DNA of 64,000 nucleotides from Paramicrobacterium fandaimingii. Its GTDB lineage: Bacteria; Actinomycetota; Actinomycetes; Actinomycetales; Microbacteriaceae. Each line of letters begins with the position of its first letter. Position 1 is the stretch's first letter. Location of the stretch: positions 1,612,001 to 1,676,000 of the forward strand of contig NZ_CP061170.1 in the NCBI RefSeq assembly GCF_011751745.2, read 5' to 3'. Shown piece by piece: positions 17,102 through 26,241 of the stretch. The translations under genes and the position numbers were made by a program. The notes beneath the pieces were generated by a model. It had not been told where the DNA came from. It did no database searches and saw nothing but the letters and a program-made list of their open reading frames with translations.

Positions 17102-17956
17102 TCAGGCGGTCATGACGCCGGTGAGAAGCATCACGATCAGGGCACCGCCCAACAGAATCCGGTAGATGACGAACGGAAGGAAGCTGTGCTTCGAGATCCA
17201 CTTCATGAAGAACGCAATGACGACAATGGCAACGATGAATGCGACGACGGTGGCGATGAGCGTTTCGAGCGGTCCGAAGAGTTCTTGTGTGCAGCCGGCC
17301 GTGCCTGGCTCGCAGTCCGAGGCGATGCCCTTTGCCATCTGGTAAAAGCCGCTGCCCAGTACGGCGGGGATCGCGAGTAGGAATGCATAGCGAGCGGCTG
17401 ACTCTCGTGAGTACCCGAGAAACAGCCCAGCGGTGATCGTGCCGCCCGAGCGTGAGACTCCGGGAATGAGCGCCATAGCCTGGGCGAATCCGTAGATGAC
17501 GCCGTGCCCGTAGGTGAGATCGCCCAACTCGCGTCGTTTTGCCCCGACCCAATCGGCAATGCCGAGAAGCACACCGAAGACAATGAGCGTCGTCGCCGTA
17601 AACCAGAGGGAGCGCAGAACCGTCTCGATGGCGTCTTGGAACAGCAGCCCGAGAACCACGATCGGAATGCTGCCGATGATGATGAGCCAGCCCATCCGGG
17701 CATCAGGGTCATTGCGTGGAATCTTGCCGCGAAGCGCGCGGAACCACGCTCCGATGATGCGAACGATGTCGCGCCAGAAGAAGATGATGACAGCGGCCTC
17801 TGTGCCGATCTGCGTAATGGCGGTGAAGCGAGCGCCGGGATCTTCGCCTGTGCCGAGAAATTCGCCGACGATGCGCAGATGCGCGCTCGAGGACACGGGA
17901 AGAAATTCGGTGAGGCCTTGAACGATGCCGAGAATTACCGCGTTGAGAAGATCCAC
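17102..17956 (-). CDS. uppP: Undecaprenyl-diphosphatase UppP (BacA)
   Basis: A 284-residue integral membrane phosphatase that recycles undecaprenyl pyrophosphate to the monophosphate carrier for cell-wall synthesis. Both active-site motifs are present: [13 protein letters not shown] near residues 15-27 and [10 protein letters not shown] near 163-172. About eight hydrophobic helices fill the rest. The start is GTG 17956 ([10 protein letters not shown]), matching family N-termini. It precedes mshC by 21 bases and follows the M20 peptidase gene by 36, all leftward. Confidence 0.93.
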   Translation of the reverse strand: MDLLNAVILGIVQGLTEFLPVSSSAHLRIVGEFLGTGEDPGARFTAITQIGTEAAVIIFFWRDIVRIIGAWFRALRGKIPRNDPDARMGWLIIIGSIPIVVLGLLFQDAIETVLRSLWFTATTLIVFGVLLGIADWVGAKRRELGDLTYGHGVIYGFAQAMALIPGVSRSGGTITAGLFLGYSRESAARYAFLLAIPAVLGSGFYQMAKGIASDCEPGTAGCTQELFGPLETLIATVVAFIVAIVVIAFFMKWISKHSFLPFVIYRILLGGALIVMLLTGVMTA

Positions 17957-17992
17957 GTGAAGGGTATCCGCCTGTGATTAATGTGCTGTCAG

Positions 17993-19327
17993 TTAGTAGG
18001 TGCGCAGCAGGTCAGTCAGAACCTGCTTGCCAAAGACTAATGCGTCAAGCGGAACTCTCTCATCGACTCCATGGAACATTCCTGGGAAGTCCATGTCGGC
18101 GGGCAGTCGAAGAGGCGCGAAACCGTACCCGTTGATTCCGAGTTTTGAGAGCGCTTTGTTGTCTGTACCCGCAGGCATGAGATACGGAAGCACGGGAGCG
18201 CCCGGGTCGAAGGCATGCAGCGACTGCTTGACGGCATCGACGAGAGATCCGGAGAACGGGTTCTCCAGGCCAACATCCCTGTGGTTGACCTCGACCTCGA
18301 TATCGGGACCGACAAGTTCCTGAATCTGGCGGACGACTTCCATCTCTTCTCCAGGCATCGCCCTGATGTCGAGTCGCGCCTCTGCTCTGTCGGGAATCAC
18401 GTTGCTCTTGTAGCCGGCCTCGAGCATTGTCGGGTTTGTCGTTGTGCGCAGCGATGCCTGAAGGAACCCTGCGGCCGTGCCCGTCGCCAGCAGCAGATCG
18501 TGTGGCGTGACCTGGGAGAAATCAACGTCGAGAATGCGGGCGATCTCGCGCAGGAGGTTCTCCGTCGTCTCGGTCAGCCGAACCGGCCATTCCCGTGTGC
18601 CGACCGCCGCAACCGCGTGAGCGAGCTTCGTGATGGCGTTGTCGTTCATTACCCGCGAACCGTGGGACGCCGTTCCGTGAGCGCGCAAGGTGAGCCAGAC
18701 AAGGCACTTCTCCCCCGTCTGCAGCAGATACGCGCGCTCGCCGTTGACATCGATGGAATAGCCGCCGACCTCGCTGATTGCCTCTGTTGCCCCTGTGAAC
18801 AGTTCCGGGTGATTTTCAACGAGGTGATGCGAGCCGAGAACGCCGCCGTTCTCCTCATCGGCGAAGAACGCGACGATGAGATCACGTTCGGGCTGCCCGT
18901 CTGCGAGGATGCTCTTCAGACTGGTGAGGATCATGGCGTCCATGTCCTTCATATCTACAGCGCCGCGGCCCCACAGCATCCCGTCTCTGATGACGCCTTC
19001 GAACGGGTCGACCGTCCAATTTCGCGGATCGGCGGGGACCACGTCGAGATGTCCGTGCACCACAAGCGCTGGCTTGCGTGAATCTCGCCCCTCAACCCTC
19101 GTGACAAGGCTTGTGCGGCCCGGTTCGGAGTTGAAAAGCGACGCCGTCAGTCCGAGTTTCGCCAGGTATGCCTCGACGTACTCGGCGGCCTCGGTCTCGC
19201 CCTTTGCCTTGCCATTGCCAAAATTCGTGGTGTCGATTCTGATCAGATCGCGGGTGATCCGCGCGGTCTCCTCGCTCGCGGCTTCGTCCGTGTGCGGGGT
19301 GGCGTCGTTGTCGATACTCGAGCTCAT
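17993..19327 (-). CDS. M20-family metallopeptidase/dipeptidase
   Basis: A 444-residue zinc-dependent amidohydrolase or peptidase of the M20/M25/M40 family. The metal-ligand and catalytic motifs are visible: VVHGHLDVVP (first zinc His and catalytic Asp), WGRGAVDMKD (bridging Asp), FFADEENGG (general base Glu), AHGTASHGS in the dimerisation lid, and a final HGVDERV His. The family includes dipeptidases, ArgE and DapE; DapE is unlikely given the actinobacterial style, and the substrate is unassigned. No signal peptide is seen. It lies 110 bases from the divergent tRNA gene. Confidence 0.88.
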   Translation of the reverse strand: MSSSIDNDATPHTDEAASEETARITRDLIRIDTTNFGNGKAKGETEAAEYVEAYLAKLGLTASLFNSEPGRTSLVTRVEGRDSRKPALVVHGHLDVVPADPRNWTVDPFEGVIRDGMLWGRGAVDMKDMDAMILTSLKSILADGQPERDLIVAFFADEENGGVLGSHHLVENHPELFTGATEAISEVGGYSIDVNGERAYLLQTGEKCLVWLTLRAHGTASHGSRVMNDNAITKLAHAVAAVGTREWPVRLTETTENLLREIARILDVDFSQVTPHDLLLATGTAAGFLQASLRTTTNPTMLEAGYKSNVIPDRAEARLDIRAMPGEEMEVVRQIQELVGPDIEVEVNHRDVGLENPFSGSLVDAVKQSLHAFDPGAPVLPYLMPAGTDNKALSKLGINGYGFAPLRLPADMDFPGMFHGVDERVPLDALVFGKQVLTDLLRTY

Positions 19328-19366
19328 CCTTCAACGGTACCGCTGAGTGTGACGAGGCTCTGTGGT

Positions 19367-19397
19367 GTGAAAATGAGGGGGAAATTCGTGCTAGAGT
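19367..19397 (+). promoter_or_regulatory. Possible tRNA-Leu promoter
   Basis: TAGAGT at 19392-19397 fits a TANNNT -10 element and lies 40 bases before the mature tRNA 5' end. GTGAAA at 19367-19372 is a weak -35 candidate with a long 19-base spacer. The -10 call is the better supported part. Confidence 0.35.
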
Positions 19398-19437
19398 CTT
19401 ACCTCGGCGACGGAGAGATCTGAAGCCGAAACAACAC

Positions 19438-19524
19438 GCGCGGGTGGCGGAATTGGTAGACGCGCTAGCTTGAGGTGCTAGTGCCCACATATAGGGCGTG
19501 GGGGTTCAAGTCCCCCCTCGCGCA
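19438..19524 (+). tRNA. tRNA-Leu (anticodon GAG)
   Basis: An 87-base class II tRNA. The acceptor stem is GCGCGGG (19438-19444) with CTCGCGC (19517-19523), including one G-U pair, followed by discriminator A19524. The anticodon stem CTAGC/GCTAG encloses loop TTGAGGT, giving anticodon GAG, which reads CUC and CUU. A long variable arm (GTGCCCACATATAGGGCGT) is as expected for leucine. The T-arm contains GGTTCAAGTCC. CCA is not encoded. An intrinsic terminator follows directly. Confidence 0.96.
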
Positions 19525-19532
19525 CGTGAGAG

Positions 19533-19565
19533 AAAGAGCCGGATCGTAAAGATCCGGCTCTTTTT
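19533..19565 (+). terminator. Intrinsic terminator of tRNA-Leu
   Basis: A perfect 13-bp stem (AAAGAGCCGGATC with GATCCGGCTCTTT) around the 5-base loop GTAAA, ending in a T-run. It begins 8 bases after the mature tRNA and is the most canonical intrinsic terminator in the window. Confidence 0.93.
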
Positions 19566-19631
19566 GCTCTGCAGCCGTTCCCTGACTCACGGGCGCCCTG
19601 ACGGCGGTGAACGCGGGCGTAGGATCGGCGC

Positions 19632-20537
19632 ATGCCGGAGCGCGAGATTTCATGGACGTCCATTGCAGATGAGGCCGAGCGGGAGCGCCGCATCGATGCA
19701 GCTCTGCGTCGTGTCATCGCGCAGCGTTCGCGTGCCGAGGGCCGTGACATCGAGGTGCCGCAGCTCGACGATGGTGACGTATGGCTGTTGACGAGGGACG
19801 AGCGGGAGCTCGCGGCGCTCTGGATTCTGGGCGACGAATCGCGCATGGTGCTTGGCGATGTCGCACGTGCCGACGAGGATTCCGTGACCGCCGAGGTGCT
19901 CTGGGCAGGACTGCGGAAACTCGCCTCCAGGCGTGGCTGGACGGGCAGCGTGAATTTCACTGTCTTTCCCGGAGACGCCCAGATGAGGCGTGTCGCTTCT
20001 GTGTCGAAAGCAACACGCGTCGCGACAAAGATGCGGGCGGATGCCCACACCCAGGCAGCTCCCGACGATGTCGTTCTTCGCTCGATGACCGGCGAGGAGT
20101 TCGCTCGTTACAACGACGGTCTCGCCGAGGATTTCGCACAAGAACTTGTCGAGAGCGGCGCGGCCGACACACTCGAGGCCGCACGGGAAGAGTCGTCTCA
20201 GCAGATGAGTGCGCTTTTGCCTGACGGCCTCGGCTCTGCGGGGCAGCACCTCTGGACGGTCCGGCACGGCGACGAGCGTGTCGGCATCCTCTGGCTGAGC
20301 CACGGCGACGATCGGGCGTTCATCTACGACATCGAGATGGAGCCCGCCTTTCGCGGGCGAGGCTTTGGCACGCAGACGCTCCGGCTCGCGGCGGAGAAGG
20401 CGCGCGCGTGGGGTCTGCCGTGCGTCGCACTCAACGTGTTCGGAAACAATGAGGGTGCGCAGCGCCTCTATGCGCGCGAGGGCTACACGGCAACCGAGAC
20501 GCAGTGGTCTGCGCCGCTCGGCTCCCGCTCGAACTGA
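19632..20537 (+). CDS. GNAT-family N-acetyltransferase
   Basis: A 301-residue protein with a C-terminal GNAT domain (about 145-297). The acetyl-CoA-binding signature is DIEMEPAFRGRGFGTQTLRLA near residues 239-258, and the terminal NVFGNNEGAQRLYAREGY is the classical GNAT end. The N-terminal 140 residues look like a degenerate second acetyltransferase fold (DDGDVWLLTRDERELAALWIL), as in duplicated GNAT proteins. The substrate is unknown. It starts 66 bases after the tRNA terminator, with no clear promoter seen, and its stop is 16 bases from the convergent response-regulator stop. Confidence 0.82.
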   Translation: MPEREISWTSIADEAERERRIDAALRRVIAQRSRAEGRDIEVPQLDDGDVWLLTRDERELAALWILGDESRMVLGDVARADEDSVTAEVLWAGLRKLASRRGWTGSVNFTVFPGDAQMRRVASVSKATRVATKMRADAHTQAAPDDVVLRSMTGEEFARYNDGLAEDFAQELVESGAADTLEAAREESSQQMSALLPDGLGSAGQHLWTVRHGDERVGILWLSHGDDRAFIYDIEMEPAFRGRGFGTQTLRLAAEKARAWGLPCVALNVFGNNEGAQRLYAREGYTATETQWSAPLGSRSN

Positions 20538-20553
20538 GGCAGAGAGCGAGGCG

Positions 20554-21207
20554 TCAGACAAGCCCTGTGCGGTGCGCGAGAATCACGGCGCTGACGCGAT
20601 CGCGCAGCTCCAGCTTGGCAAGGAGCCTGCCGACGTGGGTCTTGACTGTGGACTCGGCGAGGTAGAGACGCTGCGCGATCTCGCCGTTCGTGAGTCCTTC
20701 CCCGATGAGAATGAGCACGTCGCGTTCGCGGTCTGACAGCATCGCGAGGTGATCGGCTGCTACGGTGCCTCCCGACTCTGGCAAAGAACCCCCGTACAGC
20801 TCAAGCAGCCGCTTCGTCACGCGCGGCGAGATGACGGCATCGCCAGCGTGCACAGATCGCACGGCAGCGATCAGTTGGTCTGCCGGGGCATCCTTCACGA
20901 GAAATCCGCTCGCTCCCGCGTTGAGGCCGCTGAACGCGTATTCGTCGAGGTCGAACGTCGTGAGCACGACAATGCGAGTCGCTGGGCGCTCCTCGACGAT
21001 GCGCTGTGTTGCCTCGATGCCGTCAACGCCCGGCATCCTGACGTCCATGAGGACGACGTCGGGTTCGAGCTCGCGAGCCCGGGCGATGCCGGTTTCACCA
21101 TCGGATGCCTCCCCGACCACGGCGAAGTCGGGGACGTCGCCGAGCACCATCGCAAGCCCGAGGCGCATGAGGTCCTGATCATCGACGAGAAGAATGCGGA
21201 TTGTCAT
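20554..21207 (-). CDS. NarL/LuxR-family response regulator
   Basis: A 217-residue two-component regulator. The receiver domain (about 1-120) has acidic pocket D9-D10, phospho-acceptor Asp in VVLMDVRMPG near residue 54, T in VVLTTFD and K in FLVKDAP. The C-terminal LuxR helix-turn-helix (about 150-215) contains LSDRERDVLILIGEGLTNGEIAQRL. The start at ATG 21207 gives a standard MTIRILLVDDQ opening; the frame continues upstream as non-protein-like sequence inside the kinase gene. The ATGA overlap with the kinase stop (21204-21207) shows they form one system. Its target genes are not indicated by the context. Confidence 0.93.
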   Translation of the reverse strand: MTIRILLVDDQDLMRLGLAMVLGDVPDFAVVGEASDGETGIARARELEPDVVLMDVRMPGVDGIEATQRIVEERPATRIVVLTTFDLDEYAFSGLNAGASGFLVKDAPADQLIAAVRSVHAGDAVISPRVTKRLLELYGGSLPESGGTVAADHLAMLSDRERDVLILIGEGLTNGEIAQRLYLAESTVKTHVGRLLAKLELRDRVSAVILAHRTGLV

Positions 21208-22463
21208 GCGCCGTCGCCCTCCTGAGGCGGAAGTGTGAAGCGGATGCTCCAGCCTGAACCCGTTGGTCCGGCGATCGCCTCTCCCCCAAAAATCGCTGCA
21301 CGCTGTCGCATGCCCGCCAAACCTCGCCCGGGCTCCACGGCGTCTCCCGTGGGGTGGAGACGTCCATTGTCCGTAACGGTGATCGCACAACCGGTCGTGA
21401 AATCCATGTCCACGTTGACGGCTGTTGGACTGTCGGCGTGCTTGAGCGCATTCGTTAGCGCTTCCTGCACAGTCCGGTATACGGCCAGTTGGATTCCCGG
21501 TGAGCTCGGCGGCGTTCCTTTCCGCTGCACTGTGACGGGAAGGCCTGCGTGCAGAAAATCATCGACGAGTGCCGGAATCTGCTCGACTGTCGGCTGGGGC
21601 TCTCGTGACGCGTCCTCGTCACCGAGAACGCTGAGCATGCGTCGTGTGTCAGAGAGCGATCGCCTGCCCGTGTCGGCGATATGTTCGACAGCACGACTGA
21701 CGTCCGCAAATTCTCGTGTGCCGCCGAGACGTGACCGCGCACCATCGGCAAGCCTCACCATGACGGTGAGGCCGTGCGCAATGACGTCGTGCATCTCGCG
21801 AGCGATGTGCTCACGTTCGTCGGCGACGGCGAGTTTTGCGCTCTGCTCCTGCTCGCGCTCGAGTGACTCGGCGTGAGAGAGGAGGGCGGAGACGTAGAGC
21901 CGCCTTTCCCGAATGCTGATGCCGACGGCAAGGATGGCGAATAAGACAACGAGGACGAATAGTGTATTTCCGGGTCCGCCGAGAACCTGCGGTTGCCCCG
22001 AAAAACCATAGACAAGAACCACGACGGCGAGGGCGGCAAACGCAAGCTGGGCAATGCGGGCAGCCCTCACTGCCCGATCGGACTGGTGCGCGCCAAGCGA
22101 ATAGACGGCTATCGCCGTCGCGGCGATGCCCGCCCAGCCGTACGTGAGAGAGAACACACCGATCGCCGCGACGACGGCGAAGACGATAATGGGATGCTTC
22201 CGGCGAAACAGCAGAGCCGTACACGAGATCACCGCCGTGAGGTACCGTACGACAACGATCCAGACCTGATAGGAGCCATCCGCGTTCGAGCCAACGGTTC
22301 CGGGCAGGGCATGGTCATCCTGCGCAATCGCCAGAAGCCAGATGGCGACAAGGAGCCCCACGAGAATCGCGTCGATGGTGCGTGGGTGCGCGGCGACGAC
22401 TCTGCCGATCCGTCCGGACGGACGGGGTAGCTTTCGGGGTGAAGACGACGATACTGCGCTCAC
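21204..22463 (-). CDS. Sensor histidine kinase (HisKA_3 type)
   Basis: A membrane sensor kinase of the NarX/DesK-like class. About six hydrophobic helices form the N-terminal sensor (roughly residues 20-185 from this start) with little extracellular loop, so an intramembrane or cell-envelope signal is likely. The dimerisation box EREHIAREMHDVIAHG carries the phospho-histidine, and the ATPase domain has the N-box QEALTNALKHA, DNG and the G-box GRGLAGMRQRA. I choose GTG 22463 because GAGG lies five bases upstream on the reverse strand; ATG 22520 and the longer frame to 22550 are alternatives. It pairs with the overlapping response regulator. Confidence 0.9.
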   Translation of the reverse strand: MSAVSSSSPRKLPRPSGRIGRVVAAHPRTIDAILVGLLVAIWLLAIAQDDHALPGTVGSNADGSYQVWIVVVRYLTAVISCTALLFRRKHPIIVFAVVAAIGVFSLTYGWAGIAATAIAVYSLGAHQSDRAVRAARIAQLAFAALAVVVLVYGFSGQPQVLGGPGNTLFVLVVLFAILAVGISIRERRLYVSALLSHAESLEREQEQSAKLAVADEREHIAREMHDVIAHGLTVMVRLADGARSRLGGTREFADVSRAVEHIADTGRRSLSDTRRMLSVLGDEDASREPQPTVEQIPALVDDFLHAGLPVTVQRKGTPPSSPGIQLAVYRTVQEALTNALKHADSPTAVNVDMDFTTGCAITVTDNGRLHPTGDAVEPGRGLAGMRQRAAIFGGEAIAGPTGSGWSIRFTLPPQEGDGA

Positions 22464-22581
22464 GGACGCCTCGCTTTCCTGATCGCTTCGAGAGTACGCG
22501 GGCGATCGGGGAGCTGTCATCAGCCCGCGGTGCCGATCGACCGATCCCACGGGACGACTGACTGCTCACAGGAGCGGCGAA

Positions 22582-24402
22582 TCAGCGGGCGCCGCCGAGC
22601 TTTCGACGAAGAAATTCAATGCGCGACTGCAACTGGGTTACGCTCGCCTGCGGCACGGCCGGTCCGCCGCAGACACGGCGCAATTCGGCGTGCACGAGGC
22701 CATGCGGCTGGTTCGTGTTCTTTGCGTAGAGTCCAACGAGGCTGTTCAGAAGGCTGCGCTGCTCCTTGAGCGTGCGGTACAGCGGTTTGCTGGCGTCCTG
22801 CTCCTCCACAGGAGCTGCCTTCTGTCGCGAATCGATCCGCTTGGCCTGGCGTCGGTGTCTTTGGGTGAGAAGCTCGTGAACCTGATCGGGTTCGAGAAGG
22901 CCGGGCAGACCGATGAAGTCGTATTCTTCTTCTGTCTCGGGCTGGGCGTAGCTGCCGAATTCCGCCCCGTCGAAGACAACGCGGTCGAACTGGGCGTCGC
23001 TTGAGATGGCTTCGTAGCTGAACTCGTCCATGAGCCCGTCAGACGCCTTGTCAGGACGATTCGCGTCGGCGACCATGGCATCTTCGGGGTTCCACAGTTC
23101 GCCCTCGCCTGAGCCGGAGTCGGAGCGGTCAAGAGCATGGTCCCGCTCCCGCTCGAGTTCGTTTGCCAATGCCATGAGCTGAGGAACGTTGGGCAGAAAC
23201 ACGGATGCTGTCTCGCCGCGTCTGCGTGAACGGACAAACCGGCCGATCGCCTGCGCGAAGAACAAGGGCGTTGACGAGCTTGTCGCATAGACGCCGACAG
23301 ACAGTCGAGGCACATCGACGCCCTCAGACACCATGCGCACGGCAACAAGCCACCGGCTGTCATTCGACGCGAACTGCTCGATGCGGTCGCTCGCCTCCTT
23401 CTCGTCAGAGAGCACGACGGTCGGCTGCTCCCCCGTTATCGTGTGCAGAATCGCGGCGTAGGCACGCGCAGCGTAGTGATCGGTGGCGATCACTAGCCCA
23501 CCGGCATCCGGTATGGCATTTCGCACCTCAGACAGCCGGCGGTCGGCCGCCGTGAGAACCTGGGGAATCCATGCGCCCTCGGGGTCGAGCGCCGTGCGCC
23601 AGGCCTGAGACGTGATGTCTTTCGTGTTGTCTTCGCCGAGGCGTGCCTCCATCTCGTCGCCCGTGTTCGTGCGCCACCGCATGTGGCCGGCATAGACCAT
23701 GAACATGACGGGCCGCACAACGCCGTCGGCGAGGGCGCGACCGTAACCGTAGTTGTAGTCGGTGAGCGACGTGCGGATGCCGTGGCGGTCGGGAAGATAA
23801 GTGACGAACGGAATCGGGGCGGTGTCCGAGCGAAACGGAGTGCCTGTCAACGACAGCCGGCGCGTTGCGCCCTCGAATGCTTCGCGGATTGCGTCGCCCC
23901 AGCTGAGAGCATCGCCGCCGTGGTGAACCTCATCGAGAATGACAAGGGTGCGCGACGACACGGTGATGTCGCGATGCAGAGCCGCGCGCACAGCCACCTG
24001 GGCGTAGGTGACGACGACCCCGTGATAATGCCCCGCATACCGACCCTGGCGATTGGTGAACGTGGGATCGAGGCGGATGCCGGCGCGGTGCGCGGCGTCT
24101 GCCCACTGTTTCTTCAAATGCTCGGTCGGTGCAACGACAGTCACGCGGTCGACGGTTCGGCGAGCCAGCAGCTCGGCGGCAAGACGCAGAGCGAACGTTG
24201 TTTTGCCCGCGCCGGGTGTTGCCGCGGCCAGAAAGTCCCGTGGCTCATCGCGAAAGTAGGCGTCCATTGCCTCTTGCTGCCATGCACGCAGCTTGCCGAC
24301 GGTTCCCCACGCCGCCCGCTCGGGGAAGGTCGGCGAGAGATGCTCAGCCGCCGCTGTGCCGATACGGGGTGTTGGATGCTGCAGGGAATCAGGGGTACTC
24401 AC
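22582..24402 (-). CDS. DEAD/DEAH-box SF2 helicase
   Basis: A 606-residue SF2 ATPase. Motif I ATPGAGKTTFAL lies near residues 61-72, motif II DEVHHG near 156, motif III SLTGTPFR, and motif VI AIGRFVRSRR after VSEGVDVP. The layout recalls the XPB/restriction type III-like ATPases, but no methylase, nuclease or specificity gene is adjacent, so it is not part of a visible restriction system. The last 200 residues are acidic and family-specific, ending in a helical region. The start at GTG 24402 has an AAGG site; the frame is open to 24456. Substrate and role are unknown. Confidence 0.85.
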   Translation of the reverse strand: MSTPDSLQHPTPRIGTAAAEHLSPTFPERAAWGTVGKLRAWQQEAMDAYFRDEPRDFLAAATPGAGKTTFALRLAAELLARRTVDRVTVVAPTEHLKKQWADAAHRAGIRLDPTFTNRQGRYAGHYHGVVVTYAQVAVRAALHRDITVSSRTLVILDEVHHGGDALSWGDAIREAFEGATRRLSLTGTPFRSDTAPIPFVTYLPDRHGIRTSLTDYNYGYGRALADGVVRPVMFMVYAGHMRWRTNTGDEMEARLGEDNTKDITSQAWRTALDPEGAWIPQVLTAADRRLSEVRNAIPDAGGLVIATDHYAARAYAAILHTITGEQPTVVLSDEKEASDRIEQFASNDSRWLVAVRMVSEGVDVPRLSVGVYATSSSTPLFFAQAIGRFVRSRRRGETASVFLPNVPQLMALANELERERDHALDRSDSGSGEGELWNPEDAMVADANRPDKASDGLMDEFSYEAISSDAQFDRVVFDGAEFGSYAQPETEEEYDFIGLPGLLEPDQVHELLTQRHRRQAKRIDSRQKAAPVEEQDASKPLYRTLKEQRSLLNSLVGLYAKNTNQPHGLVHAELRRVCGGPAVPQASVTQLQSRIEFLRRKLGGAR

Positions 24403-24511
24403 GACCTTCGTACTGTACCCGACCTGGCCGACAATCTGAGTCTGCGACGCACACACCGCGGGTCGACGCGATACGGTGGCATGAGTTCGACTTCGTGGGA
24501 AGGTGCTCTCT

Positions 24512-25339
24512 GTGACTGACAGCGCACAGCGATCGGCAGGCGAACCGGATCAGCCGGCTCAACAGCATCCGTGGTCCCGATACGTGGCCATCGGCGACTC
24601 CTTCACCGAGGGCATCGGCGACCCGGAACCCGCGCTTCCCGGTGGGAACCGCGGCTGGGCTGATCGCGTGGCCGAGGTGTTGAGCCAGAGCTCCCCCGAC
24701 TTCGCCTACGCCAACCTTGCCGTGAGAGGCAAGCTCATCAGACAGATCGTCGGCGATCAGATCGAGCCCGCGCTCGAGCTGCGCCCCGACCTCATCACCA
24801 TCTCTGCGGGCGGCAACGACGTGATCAGGCCGGGGAGCGACCCCGACGCCATCGCCGGGTTGTTCGAGAAGGCGATCGATCGTCTTCGCAGTGACAACGC
24901 GACCGTCGTCGTTTTCACTGGAGTCGATGTGGGGTTCTCTCCCGTCTTTCGAGGAATCCGTGGCAAGGTGGCGATCTACAACGAGAACATTCGTGCAATC
25001 GCGGAAGCACACGACTGCATCGTCGCCGACCAGTGGGCGCTGAAGAGCGTGCAAGACACGCGGATGTTCGCGCCCGATCGCCTGCATATGAACGCGCTGG
25101 GGCACCACGAGGTTGCCCGGATGGTGCTGCGCGCTCTCAACGTCGACAATGACCTGCAGCCGATGAAGCCGGAGCCGCTTCCCCTGCGGTCATGGCGAAG
25201 CGCACGAGCCGAAGACCTCGTGTGGGCCCGAGAGTACCTTGTGCCGTGGGTGCTGCGGCGCATGCGACACCAGTCCTCAGGGGACCACGTGACGCCCAAG
25301 CGTCCCGTTGCCGGGCCGTTCAACAGCCACGAGGACTGA
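24512..25339 (+). CDS. SGNH/GDSL-family hydrolase
   Basis: A 275-residue esterase-type hydrolase. The four SGNH blocks are visible: AIGDSFTEG with the nucleophile Ser (block I), Gly of LAVRGKL (block II), ISAGGNDV with the oxyanion Asn (block III) and PDRLHMN with the catalytic Asp and His (block V). No signal peptide is visible, which suggests a cytosolic enzyme. GTG 24512 is preferred because GGAAGG ends eight bases before it; GTG 24503 is the alternative. The C-terminal 50 residues are basic. The gene diverges from the helicase and meets trmH with 3 bases between stops. Substrate unknown. Confidence 0.87.
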   Translation: MTDSAQRSAGEPDQPAQQHPWSRYVAIGDSFTEGIGDPEPALPGGNRGWADRVAEVLSQSSPDFAYANLAVRGKLIRQIVGDQIEPALELRPDLITISAGGNDVIRPGSDPDAIAGLFEKAIDRLRSDNATVVVFTGVDVGFSPVFRGIRGKVAIYNENIRAIAEAHDCIVADQWALKSVQDTRMFAPDRLHMNALGHHEVARMVLRALNVDNDLQPMKPEPLPLRSWRSARAEDLVWAREYLVPWVLRRMRHQSSGDHVTPKRPVAGPFNSHED

Positions 25340-25342
25340 GCC

Positions 25343-26149
25343 TCAGCGTCGGCGCAGCTCCCACAGGGCAACGGCGCTTGCCGACGCAACGTTGAGTGAG
25401 TCGACGCCGTGCAGCATCGGAATGACGATTGTGGAGTCGGCTGTGCGAAGCGCACGAGAGCTGAGACCATCGCCTTCGGCACCGAGGCAGAGCGCCACCT
25501 TGTCTGGGACGTCGCGCGAGAAATCGTCGAGCGTGATGGCGTTGTCGTCGAGGGCCAGCGCTGCCACGTGGAATCCGGCTTTCTTGACCTCGGCGATCGA
25601 CGTCGTCCAATCGGGCATCCTCGTCCACGGCACCTGCAGAACGCAGCCCATGCTCACCCTCACGCTGCGGCGATACAGCGGGTCGGCGCAGCGCGGCCCG
25701 ATGAGCACGGCGTCTGCTCCGATGCCGGCGACAGCACGAAAGATTGCGCCGACGTTCGTATGATCGACAATGTCTTCGAGCATGACGATGCGGTGGGCGC
25801 CCGCGATGGTGTCGGCGACGGATGCCAGCGGAGGCCGATGCATCGATGCAAGCGCTCCCCTGTGCATATGGAACCCCGTCAGCTCTTCAAGCACCTCAGA
25901 CGTGCCGACAAAGACAGGAACGTCGGGAAAGCCCTCGAGATCAGGCTCGATGTCGGCAAGCCATTTTTCCTGCAGCAACAGTGATCGCGGCACATGGCCG
26001 GCCGCGATGGCGCGGCGGATCACTTTGGGAGATTCGGCAAGGTACAGCCCGCTCTCTGGCTCGAGCACTCGACGCAGCGCGACGTCAGTCAACTGCGAAT
26101 AGTCCCGCAACTCGGGAAGAGTGAGGTCGGTGATGGGCTTGACGAGCAT
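25343..26149 (-). CDS. TrmH/SpoU-family RNA methyltransferase
   Basis: A 268-residue SPOUT methyltransferase expected to 2'-O-methylate a ribose in rRNA or tRNA. The knotted C-terminal domain (about 115-268) has motif 1 LEDIVDHTNVGAIFRAV (RNA-binding Asn), motif 2 CLGAEGDGLS and motif 3 IVIPMLHGVDSLNVASASAVAL with the catalytic Asn. The N-terminal domain (1-100) is the RNA-recognition substrate-binding part. Which RNA position is modified cannot be stated. It diverges from the sirtuin gene; the 92 bases between hold both promoters. Confidence 0.9.
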   Translation of the reverse strand: MLVKPITDLTLPELRDYSQLTDVALRRVLEPESGLYLAESPKVIRRAIAAGHVPRSLLLQEKWLADIEPDLEGFPDVPVFVGTSEVLEELTGFHMHRGALASMHRPPLASVADTIAGAHRIVMLEDIVDHTNVGAIFRAVAGIGADAVLIGPRCADPLYRRSVRVSMGCVLQVPWTRMPDWTTSIAEVKKAGFHVAALALDDNAITLDDFSRDVPDKVALCLGAEGDGLSSRALRTADSTIVIPMLHGVDSLNVASASAVALWELRRR

Positions 26150-26241
26150 GTGAATCCTTTCGAGAGCCGCTGCCCACCGATGCAGAGTCGAGTGCCAGCC
26201 GCGTCTATTATCGTCGCAGGTGGCGACGACAGGGAGAGACG

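Noticed and set aside
19465..20050. Reverse-strand frames across tRNA-Leu giving RGDLNPHALYVG and RGGLEPPRPICGH peptides
   Set aside because: These are the well-known false proteins from the antisense of tRNA-Leu; the tRNA and its terminator explain the sequence.
22582..24402. Restriction-modification or phage-defence system around the SF2 helicase
   Set aside because: The helicase resembles type III/XPB ATPases, but no methyltransferase, nuclease, specificity or toxin gene adjoins it; both neighbours are housekeeping genes.
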